From positions 1 through 29,789 of the forward strand of contig JAEWMV010000228.1 in NCBI GenBank assembly GCA_023393045.1: a DNA stretch of 29,789 bases, read 5' to 3'. The notes beneath the pieces were generated by a model. That model searched no databases. It worked only from the letters and a program-made list of their open reading frames with translations, and was not told the origin of the DNA. Source of the DNA: Bacillota bacterium. Lineage in GTDB: Bacteria > Bacillota > Clostridia > Christensenellales > CAG-138. The position numbers were made by a program, and so were the translations under genes. Of the stretch, positions 1 to 6,899 are shown one piece after another; within the stretch, counting starts at the first letter, position 1, and each line of letters starts with the position of its first letter.

Positions 1-1469
1 CGCGCATACTGCGCGAGCAGGAGATCGAATGCGACGGGGAAGAGGTCATACTCTCGCGCGAGCTGAGCGCCGCGGGCAAAAACACCTGCAGGCTCAACGG
101 CACGCTCGTCCCCGCCTCGCTCATCAAGCGCGTGTCGGACGCGCTCGTCGACCTCCATGGCCAGCACGAGCATCAGTCGCTTCTGTCCCCTGAAAACCAC
201 ACGGGCTTTCTCGACACATACGACAGCGGCGGCATCGGGCAGAAGCTCGACAGGCTGCGCGCGATCTGCGCGGAATATGAAGCGGTGAAGCGCGAGAAGA
301 ACGCGGGCTTCGGCACGGAGGCGGAGCGCTTTCGCGAAACGGACATGCTCTCCTTTCAGGCGGAGGAGATCGCAAAGGCGAACCTCGCGCCCGGCGAGGA
401 CGAGGCGCTCGCGGCCGAGAGGCTGCTGATGATGAACGCGGAGCGCATCGGCAGCGCCCTTGACGACGCGCATGCCTTTCTTTATGCGGAGGATGGCGGC
501 AACGCCCTTTCGGCCATAGACGGCGCGAAGAAGCGGCTGCGCGAGATCTCTTCGCTTTCAGGCGATTACGAAACATTGTACAGCCGCCTTGAGGATGCGT
601 ACTACGCTTTGGAGGACATCGCTTTCTCCGTGCGGGACGCGAAGGATTCCCTCGAGTTCGACGCGGACAAGCTTGAGCGGACCGAAGAGAGGCTTCGCGT
701 CATCTCCGACCTCAAACGCAAATACGGCAATTCGATAAAAGACATACTCCAATACGCGGAAAACGCGCAAAAGCGCCTGGAAGCGCTCATGAACGCGGAC
801 AAGCGCGCCGCCGAGCTGCAGGCGCGGCTCGACGCGCTCAAAGAAGACTATCAAGAGGCCGACCGGGCGTTGTTTTCCCTCAGGAAGGACGCTGCCGAAA
901 AGTTGCGCACGCAGGTGCTCTCTCACATGGCGCACCTCGGGCTGGACAAGGCGGATTTCAAGGTGGAATTTTCTCCCTCGCACGGCGCGGAATTGAAGCC
1001 GGAAGGCACGGCGGGCGCGGAGTTCATGCTCACCACCAACCCCGGCGAGCCGCTCAAGCCCCTTTCCAAAGTGGCTTCGGGGGGCGAGCTTTCGCGCATC
1101 ATGCTTTGCTTCAAGGCGATTTTTGCGGACAACGATAAGATCGGCACGCTCATTTTCGATGAGATCGACACGGGCATCAGCGGCAGGGTCGCCACGGTCG
1201 TGGGTGAAAAGATGCTCAGCATCGCGTCCTCCCATCAAGTAATCTGCGTCACGCACCTGCCGCAGATCGCGGCGCTCGCGGGCAGGCATTACCTCGTTGA
1301 AAAACACGACGACGGAACAAAGACGGCCATCGGCGTGCGCCCTCTCGACAAAGAAGGCATATACAGGCGCGTCGCCCAGATGATGGATGGCGACCCCGAT
1401 TCAAAATACGCTTACGAGCATGCGAAAACGCTGGTCGACCGGGCGCAAAAAATGAACAAATCGCAATAA
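1..1469 (+). CDS. recN: DNA repair protein RecN (5' end outside window)
   Basis: RecN is an SMC-like ATPase that acts at DNA double-strand breaks in the cytoplasm. The reading frame is open from the first complete codon at base 3 and gives 488 residues. The Walker A end of the protein lies upstream of the window. Visible landmarks are the VDLHGQHEHQSLL block soon after the window start, a long charged coiled-coil region, the ABC signature VASGGELSRIML (about base 1070), Walker B with the D-loop, LIFDEIDTGISG (about base 1150), and the switch region VICVTHLPQIAA. The gene stops at 1467-1469 and is followed by an intrinsic terminator. The recN-spoIVB-spo0A order matches Bacillus and supports the call. 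The GTG at 132 is internal and not the true start. Confidence 0.97.
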   Translation, partial: RILREQEIECDGEEVILSRELSAAGKNTCRLNGTLVPASLIKRVSDALVDLHGQHEHQSLLSPENHTGFLDTYDSGGIGQKLDRLRAICAEYEAVKREKNAGFGTEAERFRETDMLSFQAEEIAKANLAPGEDEALAAERLLMMNAERIGSALDDAHAFLYAEDGGNALSAIDGAKKRLREISSLSGDYETLYSRLEDAYYALEDIAFSVRDAKDSLEFDADKLERTEERLRVISDLKRKYGNSIKDILQYAENAQKRLEALMNADKRAAELQARLDALKEDYQEADRALFSLRKDAAEKLRTQVLSHMAHLGLDKADFKVEFSPSHGAELKPEGTAGAEFMLTTNPGEPLKPLSKVASGGELSRIMLCFKAIFADNDKIGTLIFDEIDTGISGRVATVVGEKMLSIASSHQVICVTHLPQIAALAGRHYLVEKHDDGTKTAIGVRPLDKEGIYRRVAQMMDGDPDSKYAYEHAKTLVDRAQKMNKSQ

Positions 1470-1471
1470 AC

Positions 1472-1501
1472 GAATATGCGCGTCGTTTCATGTACATGCT
1501 T
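1472..1501 (+). promoter_or_regulatory. Candidate forespore (SigG-type) promoter of spoIVB
   Basis: GAATA at 1472-1476 and CATGCTT at 1495-1501 are 18 bases apart. The Bacillus SigG consensus is roughly GHATR, 18 bases, CATNHTA, so the -35 fits fully and the -10 fits 6 of 7. spoIVB is a forespore gene in Bacillus, which supports the match. The call rests on consensus matching only. Confidence 0.45.
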
Positions 1502-1505
1502 AATA

Positions 1506-1534
1506 CCGCGGGCAAAACCCGCGGATTTTTTATT
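1506..1534 (+). terminator. Intrinsic terminator of recN
   Basis: A perfect 7-bp stem, CCGCGGG (1506-1512) with CCCGCGG (1518-1524), encloses a 5-base loop and is followed by ATTTTTTATT. It ends about 10 bases before the spoIVB start codon and so lies between the candidate spoIVB promoter and the gene. Confidence 0.85.
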
Positions 1535-1544
1535 GAGGTGGAAA

Positions 1545-2798
1545 ATGAAGCATTCTTCGCGCAGCGTCGGCCTCAAATCGGCCGGTTTAATCCTTTGCGC
1601 TTTGATTATGGCGCTCAACTGCCTGCCGCGCTTTGCGGCGCTGCGTGAGCTGCCCAGTGATATTTACCTGGATACGGAAAGCAAAAACGACTATCTTCTC
1701 TCCCTCGGGGAGCCTTTCACTTTAACGGACGAAGCGGGCATGCCCGTTTCCGGCAATCTTTCCGAAACCCTTGGAGGTAAGGAAAGCGACACGAGCTATG
1801 TGATCGCGCTCTTTGGCATACCCCTCAAGCAGGTGAACGTGCATGTGCGCGACGAAGTTTACCTGATGCCGGGCGGGGAAACGGTGGGCATCAGCATGTA
1901 CTGCGACGGCGTGCTCGTGGTGGGCCTGGGCGACATACAGACCGATTCCGGGGAATATTCCCCGGCGGGCGCGGCGGGCGTGAAGGCGGGGGACGTCATC
2001 AAGTCCGTTGACGGCACGCCGATAGAAAGCGTGACGCAGCTGCTCAACATATGCTCCGAAACGGACCGTAGCTATGCGCTGGTCATCGAGCGCGACGGCT
2101 CCGAGATGACGGTGCACCTGACCCCCCGGCGCAACGCGGGCGGGAGCAGCGCGTCCATGGGCATGTGGGTGCGCGAGAGCAGCGCGGGCATCGGCACGCT
2201 GAGCTTTTATGTGATGAGCACGCTGCGCTTCGGCGCGCTCGGCCATGCCGTGACGGACTCCGACACGGGCACGGTCATACCCGTGCGGGAAGGAAAAATC
2301 CTCCAGGCGGACGTAATCGGGCTGATCGAAGGGCGCCAGGGAACGCCGGGGGAAATCAAGGGCACGTTCGGCAATTTAAGCAAAAAGCTTGCGGAAATTG
2401 AGAACAACACCGAGTTCGGCGTCTACGGCACCATGACGGACGCGCTTGTGAATCCCATCTACCCCGAAGGGCTGCCGCTTGCCTACCCCGAGGAGATCAC
2501 GACGGGCCACGCGACGCTGCTCGCCATGGTCGACGATGCGGGCGTGCAGGAGTACGACTGTGAAATCATCAAGATCTACCAGCAGCCGCTTACGGAATCA
2601 AAGGGCATGGTCATCAAGGTGACGGACTACGCCCTCATCGAGAAGGCGGGCGGCATCGTGCAGGGCATGAGCGGGAGTCCCATCATACAAAACGGCAAGC
2701 TCGTGGGCGCGGTGACACATGTTTTCATCAACGACCCGCTCAAGGGTTATGGGATTTACGCGCTCTGGATGTACGAATCCAGCAACAAACGCGGATAA
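1545..2798 (+). CDS. spoIVB: SpoIVB serine peptidase (S55), forespore signalling protease
   Basis: SpoIVB is secreted by the forespore and cleaves SpoIVFA, which leads to pro-SigK processing in the mother cell. The start chosen is ATG 1545 behind GAGGTGG (417 residues). An in-frame ATG at 1476 would translate through the recN terminator and is rejected. One N-terminal membrane segment (about residues 10-30) is followed by a PDZ domain (about 138-196, with GVKAGDVIKSVDG) and the S55 peptidase domain. The likely catalytic residues are His234 (FGALGHAV), Asp361 and Ser376 (GIVQGMSGSPI). The His-to-Ser spacing of 142 and Asp-to-Ser spacing of 15 equal those of the B. subtilis triad H236, D363, S378 as I recall it. 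It lies directly upstream of spo0A, as in Bacillus. The protease looks intact. Confidence 0.96.
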   Translation: MKHSSRSVGLKSAGLILCALIMALNCLPRFAALRELPSDIYLDTESKNDYLLSLGEPFTLTDEAGMPVSGNLSETLGGKESDTSYVIALFGIPLKQVNVHVRDEVYLMPGGETVGISMYCDGVLVVGLGDIQTDSGEYSPAGAAGVKAGDVIKSVDGTPIESVTQLLNICSETDRSYALVIERDGSEMTVHLTPRRNAGGSSASMGMWVRESSAGIGTLSFYVMSTLRFGALGHAVTDSDTGTVIPVREGKILQADVIGLIEGRQGTPGEIKGTFGNLSKKLAEIENNTEFGVYGTMTDALVNPIYPEGLPLAYPEEITTGHATLLAMVDDAGVQEYDCEIIKIYQQPLTESKGMVIKVTDYALIEKAGGIVQGMSGSPIIQNGKLVGAVTHVFINDPLKGYGIYALWMYESSNKRG

Positions 2799-2806
2799 TC
2801 GATAAA

Positions 2807-2813
2807 TTCGACA
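2807..2813 (-). promoter_or_regulatory. Spo0A box upstream of spo0A
   Basis: TTCGACA on the + strand is TGTCGAA on the - strand, an exact match to the Bacillus 0A box core. It lies about 20 bases upstream of the -35 of the putative spo0A promoter, which suggests autoregulation. Confidence 0.55.
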
Positions 2814-2833
2814 ATTTACAGCAAAATACTTAC

Positions 2834-2862
2834 TTGTGAAATTTTGTAAAATGATTTATTAT
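2834..2862 (+). promoter_or_regulatory. Candidate SigA promoter of spo0A
   Basis: TTGTGA (2834-2839), a 17-base spacer and TATTAT (2857-2862) lie in an AT-rich intergenic stretch between spoIVB and spo0A. The -10 matches 5 of 6 and the -35 matches 4 of 6. A second AT-rich -10-like run, TATATA, follows directly. Confidence 0.55.
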
Positions 2863-2920
2863 TATATACAAGTCTCGTAATAAAACATAATTAATTGTTG
2901 TCGTCGGGGATTTGGTCTTT

Positions 2921-3709
2921 ATGAAAATAATAAGGATTCTTCTTGTCAATGATAATCCGCGTATGTGCGATGCGCTCGCGGAACTCTTTGACGCCGACAA
3001 ACGATTCGAGGTTTGCGCGAAAGCGTATAACGCGAATGAGGCGCTTGAATATTTCAGAGAACACAAGCAACCCGACGTTGCGCTTATCGACATGCTCATG
3101 CCGGTGTGCGACGGCACGGGCCTCGTGATGAAGCTCAAGGAGGAAAGGCTTGGCACGGGCACCATGCTCATCGGCCTCACGGGTTTTCTTTCCGATGTGG
3201 CGATGCGCATGATACAATCCCTGAACTTGGCCTATATCATCGCGATGCCCTCCAAGCCCGACGCCATCTACAGGCGCGTGTGCTCCCTCCTGCAGCTCGA
3301 TTTTGCCGAAGAGAGCATTCCGCAGTATGTGGACATACGCGGCAAGCAGTCCCGCGAGCGGGATGATATCATCACACGCTATCTCTTTGCGATGGGGGTG
3401 AGCGCCCATCACGACGGGTTCAAGTTCATACGCGAGGCCGTCGCGCTCTATCTCGACAGCCGCAACAGGAACATCGGTATTACCACCGATATCTATCCCG
3501 AAATCGCGAAACGCTACGGCGTCTCCGTAAAAATCGTAGAACGCTCCATACGCTACGCGATAGAGATGGCATGGCTGCGCGGCAATGTGGAAAATCAATA
3601 CCGCCTCTTTGGGTACACCGTCAAGGAGGACAAGGGCAGGCCGACGAACAAGGAGTGCATCACGCTCATCGCCGAGAGAACGCGCATGAGAATCGCATCG
3701 AATTATTGA
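2921..3709 (+). CDS. spo0A: Sporulation master regulator Spo0A
   Basis: Spo0A is the response regulator that triggers sporulation. The start chosen is ATG 2921 (262 residues), 10 bases after CGGGGA. A TTG at 2912 would sit almost on that site. The N-terminal receiver (about 1-125) carries the phosphoacceptor Asp57 in ALIDMLMP and a conserved Thr87. The C-terminal DNA-binding domain (about 150-262) is very conserved, with VERSIRYAIEMAWLRGN as the recognition region and LFGYTVKEDKGRPTN near the end. Two receiver positions are unusual. Against B. subtilis, the first of the two acidic-pocket Asp residues is Asn10 (VNDN instead of ADDN), and the conserved Lys after beta-5 is Met109 (IIAMPSKPD instead of FILKPFD). 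The linker between domains is short. The family call is certain, but the phosphorylation chemistry is not. Confidence 0.96.
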   Translation: MKIIRILLVNDNPRMCDALAELFDADKRFEVCAKAYNANEALEYFREHKQPDVALIDMLMPVCDGTGLVMKLKEERLGTGTMLIGLTGFLSDVAMRMIQSLNLAYIIAMPSKPDAIYRRVCSLLQLDFAEESIPQYVDIRGKQSRERDDIITRYLFAMGVSAHHDGFKFIREAVALYLDSRNRNIGITTDIYPEIAKRYGVSVKIVERSIRYAIEMAWLRGNVENQYRLFGYTVKEDKGRPTNKECITLIAERTRMRIASNY

Positions 3710-3716
3710 ACATTGT

Positions 3717-3740
3717 GCGCCCTACGGGGCGCGCTTTTGT
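3717..3740 (+). terminator. Intrinsic terminator of spo0A
   Basis: A 6-bp stem, GCGCCC (3717-3722) with GGGCGC (3727-3732), closes on a TACG tetraloop of the stable C(UNCG)G class and is followed by GCTTTTGT. The U-run is short, so termination may be partial. Confidence 0.65.
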
Positions 3741-3768
3741 TGACGCGCATATATGCCCGTGCTAGGAT
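3740..3768 (+). promoter_or_regulatory. Promoter of deoB
   Basis: TTGACG (3740-3745), a 17-base spacer and TAGGAT (3763-3768) preceded by TGC give an extended -10. It starts where the spo0A terminator ends, and a GAGGTGAG ribosome binding site follows. Confidence 0.65.
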
Positions 3769-3786
3769 ATGTAATGAGGTGAGAAA

Positions 3787-4950
3787 ATGAAAAAACGGTT
3801 TATTATCATCGTGCTCGACAGCGTGGGCATAGGCGCGCAGCCGGACGCCGCGCTCTATGGCGACGAGGGCGCGAACACTTTGGGCAATCTCTACAAAACG
3901 CGCGGGCTTGACATACCCAACATGCTTGCGCTGGGTCTTGGCAACATAGAAGGCTCGGGGCTGCCGCAGGCGGCGTCCCCGAAAGGCTGCTTTGGCCGTG
4001 CGGCTGAAATCACCAAGGCGAAGGACACAACCAGCGGCCATTGGGAGATGGCGGGCGTCGTCATGGACCCGCCGTTTCGCACCTATCCCAACGGCTTTCC
4101 GCAGCGCGTCATCGACGCGTTTGAAAAGGGCACGGGGCGCGGCACGCTCGGCAACTGCGTGGCGTCCGGCACGGAAATCATACAGGAGCTTGGCGACGAG
4201 CATGTGAAAACGGGCAGGCTCATCGTGTATACCTCCGCGGACAGCGTGTTTCAGATCGCCGCGCACCAGGACGTCGTGCCGCTCGAGGAACTCTATCGCG
4301 CCTGCGAGGTCGCGCGCGAAATACTCGTGGGGGACGATCTCGTCGGCCGCGTCATCGCGCGCCCGTTCACGGGCGAAAGCGGAAAATATACGCGCACGGA
4401 GTTCAGGCGGGATTACGCCATACCGCCCGTGGGCGATACGATACTAGACGCGCTCAAGGCGAAGGGTCTGACCACGGTCTGCGTCGGCAAAATCGAGGAC
4501 ATCTTCCACAGGCGCGGCGTCTCCATATCCGACCACACGCGCAACAACCACGACGGCATCGAGGCCACGCTGCGGTTCATCGGGGAGGATGCGGGCGATT
4601 TGATTTTTGCCAACCTCGTCGATTTTGACATGCTCTACGGGCACAGGAACGACATAGAGGGCTACGGCGCGGCGCTCGAGTATTTTGACGCCAGGCTGCC
4701 GGAGCTCATCGCCGCCATGCGCGAGGGGGACGTCATGCTCATCACGGCCGACCACGGCTGCGACCCGACCACGGCGAGCACAGACCACTCGCGCGAGTAC
4801 ATCCCCATACTCGCCTTCGGGCCGAAGCTCGCGGGTGGCGCAGACCTCGGCACGAGGAGGAGCTTTGCCGACATCGGCAGCACCGCCATGGAGTATTTGA
4901 CGGGCGAACCCTGGCGAATCGGCGCCTCATTTTTGCCGGAACTGAAATAA
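3787..4950 (+). CDS. deoB: Phosphopentomutase DeoB
   Basis: DeoB interconverts ribose- or deoxyribose-1-phosphate and the 5-phosphate, linking nucleoside breakdown to the pentose phosphate pool. It is a 387-residue member of the alkaline phosphatase superfamily, of normal length, and starts at ATG 3787 behind GAGGTGAG. Metal-binding blocks are visible in order: VLDSVGIGA (about residue 9), DFDMLYGHRND (about 279) and ITADHGCDPTTASTDHSRE (about 319). The phosphoacceptor block reads KDTTSGHWE (79-87). In Bacillus enzymes I recall DTMTGHWE, with the Thr before GHW phosphorylated, so the acceptor here would be Ser83. It has its own promoter and terminator-proximal start. In B. subtilis the homologue drm lies upstream of dacF, and here a DacF-like gene follows. 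Confidence 0.96.
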   Translation: MKKRFIIIVLDSVGIGAQPDAALYGDEGANTLGNLYKTRGLDIPNMLALGLGNIEGSGLPQAASPKGCFGRAAEITKAKDTTSGHWEMAGVVMDPPFRTYPNGFPQRVIDAFEKGTGRGTLGNCVASGTEIIQELGDEHVKTGRLIVYTSADSVFQIAAHQDVVPLEELYRACEVAREILVGDDLVGRVIARPFTGESGKYTRTEFRRDYAIPPVGDTILDALKAKGLTTVCVGKIEDIFHRRGVSISDHTRNNHDGIEATLRFIGEDAGDLIFANLVDFDMLYGHRNDIEGYGAALEYFDARLPELIAAMREGDVMLITADHGCDPTTASTDHSREYIPILAFGPKLAGGADLGTRRSFADIGSTAMEYLTGEPWRIGASFLPELK

Positions 4951-4961
4951 ACAGGAATAAA

Positions 4962-4993
4962 GTGTAATCTTCACTCCCGGAAAGGTCATATGA
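4962..4993 (+). promoter_or_regulatory. Candidate SigF/SigG promoter ending in the hairpin loop
   Basis: GTGTA (4962-4966), a 17-base spacer and GGTCATATGA (4984-4993) match the Bacillus SigF pattern GYWTA ... GGNNANANTR at 4 of 5 and 5 of 6 specified positions. The embedded CATATGA also resembles the SigG -10. B. subtilis dacF is a forespore gene. The match is degenerate and tentative. Confidence 0.3.
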
Positions 4994-5019
4994 ATCAGTA
5001 AGAACCTTTCGGGGAGTGA
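4971..5019 (+). promoter_or_regulatory. Long hairpin sequestering the ribosome binding site
   Basis: The arms 4971-4986 and 5004-5019 pair at 15 of 16 positions (one G-G mismatch) around a 17-base loop. The right arm contains the ribosome binding site GGGGAG of the gene starting at 5024. No T-run follows, so it is not a terminator. It should block translation of any transcript that carries both arms. Confidence 0.7.
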
Positions 5020-5023
5020 TACT

Positions 5024-6172
5024 ATGTTCAGGAAACTTATCTGTTTTTTCTTATCGGCCGCACTCATGCTCCCGTGCGCGGCGGTTGCGCGCGCGGATCC
5101 CGGGGATGACACGGCGGTCTTCCATAACGCGAAGGCGGTCGCCGTGCTCGAAACACAGTGCCTGCAAACCGCCGTCGAATACCAGGCGGACACCGTCTAT
5201 AACGTCGCCGGGCTCTCGCGCCTACCTGCGCTGGTCTACATCTGCGAGGCATTCGACAAGGGGCTCATTACGGCGGATACGGCGGTCTATGTGAGCGAGA
5301 TCGCGGCGGGCATCGGCGGGCCGACGGCGTTCATCGCCTCGGGGGAGAGCATCGCGGCGGGCGCGCTCATCAAAGCGGCCGTGATGATCACCGCGGGGGA
5401 CGCTTCCTTTGCGCTCGCGGAAACCGTGGCGGGCAGCGTGTCCCTGGCGGAAAACGCGATCGCGGGCATACTGATGGAGCTTGGCGTCGGCAGCGGCGAT
5501 TTTTCCCTTTCGGGCGGAAAGTCCATGATGAGCGCGCGGGAAGTCTGCACGCTGATGGCGCGGCTTGCGAAGTCCCCGACCTATCAGGAATACAGCGCGA
5601 TGACCTATGACGAGATCGCGCACGAAAACGGCAGCAAGACGGAGCTTGCAAACCCCAACAAGCTGATTAAAAGCCTTGAGGGCTGCTATGCGGGCTCCAC
5701 GGGCTCGTCGAGCGAGGCGGGCTACTGCGGCGCGTTTGCAATCAAGCGCGGCGGCACAAACTATGTGGTGGCGGTGCTCGGCGCTTCCAACTCCGACACG
5801 CGCTTTAGCATGGCTAAGGAGGCCGCGGGCATCGCTTTCAATACGTACGAAACCGTATCCGCGGTGAAGGAAGGGGACATCGTCGTTCCCGGCGTCGCGG
5901 TGCTCGGCGGCATGAAGCGCGCGGTGGACGCCGTTTCCACGAGGAACGTCGTGCTGCTCATCAAAAAGGGCGATACCTGGGCGATGACGCCGGAGGTGCC
6001 GGAGGCGGTCAACGCGCCCGTGAAGAAGGGAGACGTCATCGGCTACGCCATCTATTCCTCGGAGCAGGGCGCGGAGGCGCTTCGCATCGCGCTCGCGGCG
6101 GCGGAGGATATCGGCAAGGCGGGCTGGGGGGAACTGATCCTCTTCGTTTTGCGCGCCTGGGTGCATGGCTAA
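5024..6172 (+). CDS. Catalytically degenerate DacF-like protein (S11 pseudo-carboxypeptidase)
   Basis: This secreted protein of 382 residues has the fold signature of family S11 D-Ala-D-Ala carboxypeptidases, the enzymes that trim peptidoglycan stem peptides. It starts at ATG 5024 with a signal peptide (residues 1 to about 25). Gapless alignment to the intact paralogue at 9227-10381 shows loss of every active-site motif. STTK becomes GLSR (63-66), SGN becomes TAG (123-125) and KTG becomes STG (225-227). Surrounding hydrophobic pattern and length are kept, as are a PBP5-type C-terminal beta domain (about 275-355) and a hydrophobic C-terminal anchor. The frame is intact, so it is a maintained non-enzyme rather than a decayed gene. 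It follows deoB, where Bacillus has dacF. It could bind muropeptides or act as a scaffold in the spore envelope, but the function is unknown. Confidence 0.75.
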   Translation: MFRKLICFFLSAALMLPCAAVARADPGDDTAVFHNAKAVAVLETQCLQTAVEYQADTVYNVAGLSRLPALVYICEAFDKGLITADTAVYVSEIAAGIGGPTAFIASGESIAAGALIKAAVMITAGDASFALAETVAGSVSLAENAIAGILMELGVGSGDFSLSGGKSMMSAREVCTLMARLAKSPTYQEYSAMTYDEIAHENGSKTELANPNKLIKSLEGCYAGSTGSSSEAGYCGAFAIKRGGTNYVVAVLGASNSDTRFSMAKEAAGIAFNTYETVSAVKEGDIVVPGVAVLGGMKRAVDAVSTRNVVLLIKKGDTWAMTPEVPEAVNAPVKKGDVIGYAIYSSEQGAEALRIALAAAEDIGKAGWGELILFVLRAWVHG

Positions 6173-6179
6173 CGCTTTC

Positions 6180-6208
6180 TTGCATAGGGCACGGCTTTGG
6201 CGTATAAT
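6180..6208 (+). promoter_or_regulatory. SigA promoter of the M50 protease-scpAB operon
   Basis: TTGCAT (6180-6185), a 17-base spacer and a perfect TATAAT (6203-6208) lie 7 bases after the upstream stop codon. A TAAGGAG ribosome binding site follows at 6225-6231. Confidence 0.75.
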
Positions 6209-6239
6209 ACCTAAGAGAAATCCTTAAGGAGTATACGCT

Positions 6240-6890
6240 TTGTTCGGCAACTTCGATTTAACGAGCTGGCTCTTGGAAGCCCTGTACCGCATACCGGGCA
6301 TCCTCATTGGCCTTTCCTTCCACGAGTGGGCGCACGCCTACGCGGCTTACAAACGCGGCGACCCCACCGCGCGCAACCTCGGGCGCATGACGGTCAATCC
6401 CGTGGCGCACGTCGACCCCATCGGCATCCTCATGCTGCTGGTGCTGGGCTTCGGGTGGGCGAAGCCCGTGCCCGTCAATCAGCGCAATTTCAAAAATCCG
6501 AGGGTGGACGATATCATCGTTTCCCTCGCCGGCGTCGCGACGAACCTTCTGCTCGCGTTTTTCTTCACGGGCGTATGGATCGCCGTGACGGCGTTTGTGT
6601 ATAACGAAATCGCCGTCACGCTGCTGCAGTACGTAGTGGTCATCAATCTCGGTCTTTTCATCTTCAATCTGCTGCCCATACCCCCGCTCGACGGCTATCA
6701 CGTGTTCCAGAGCCTGTTTTTGAGGAGAATTGGCTATAAGTTTTTTCAGTTCGTCGAAAGGTACAGCATGGTGCTTCTCATCGCGGTGCTGATCATCGGC
6801 TCGAACACGGGCTTCCTCGGCACCATCGTCGTATGGCTGCTCAGCCTGTTCGCAAGTTTCTACACCTGGCTCTTCGGCTTTTTTGTATAA
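6240..6890 (+). CDS. Site-2 protease family zinc metalloprotease (M50B), membrane
   Basis: This is an intramembrane or membrane-embedded zinc protease of 216 residues. It starts at TTG 6240, 8 bases after TAAGGAG. The zinc motif HEWAH is at residues 28-32, and the third ligand is Asp151 in NLLPIPPLDG. There are about five hydrophobic segments, including strong ones near residues 60-75, 95-115, 120-150 and 180-200. It is the compact YwhC/RseP-like form without a PDZ domain. It shares a promoter with scpA, which starts 9 bases after its stop, a pairing I recall from other Clostridia. The substrate cannot be read from the sequence. SpoIVFB-type proteases are relatives, but no SpoIVFA partner or CBS domain is visible, so a sporulation role is not supported. 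Confidence 0.9.
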   Translation: MFGNFDLTSWLLEALYRIPGILIGLSFHEWAHAYAAYKRGDPTARNLGRMTVNPVAHVDPIGILMLLVLGFGWAKPVPVNQRNFKNPRVDDIIVSLAGVATNLLLAFFFTGVWIAVTAFVYNEIAVTLLQYVVVINLGLFIFNLLPIPPLDGYHVFQSLFLRRIGYKFFQFVERYSMVLLIAVLIIGSNTGFLGTIVVWLLSLFASFYTWLFGFFV

Positions 6891-6899
6891 GCGCGCGAT

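Noticed and set aside
1476..1544. Upstream start for spoIVB at ATG 1476
   Set aside because: It would translate through the recN terminator, has no ribosome binding site, and adds residues without a family match. ATG 1545 has GAGGTGG before it.
2912..2920. TTG start for spo0A
   Set aside because: It lies 1 base after the ribosome binding site CGGGGA. ATG 2921 is better spaced and gives the usual N-terminus.
4971..5019. Hairpin read as a terminator of deoB
   Set aside because: No T-run follows the right arm. The arm ends at the ribosome binding site of the next gene, so a translational role fits better.
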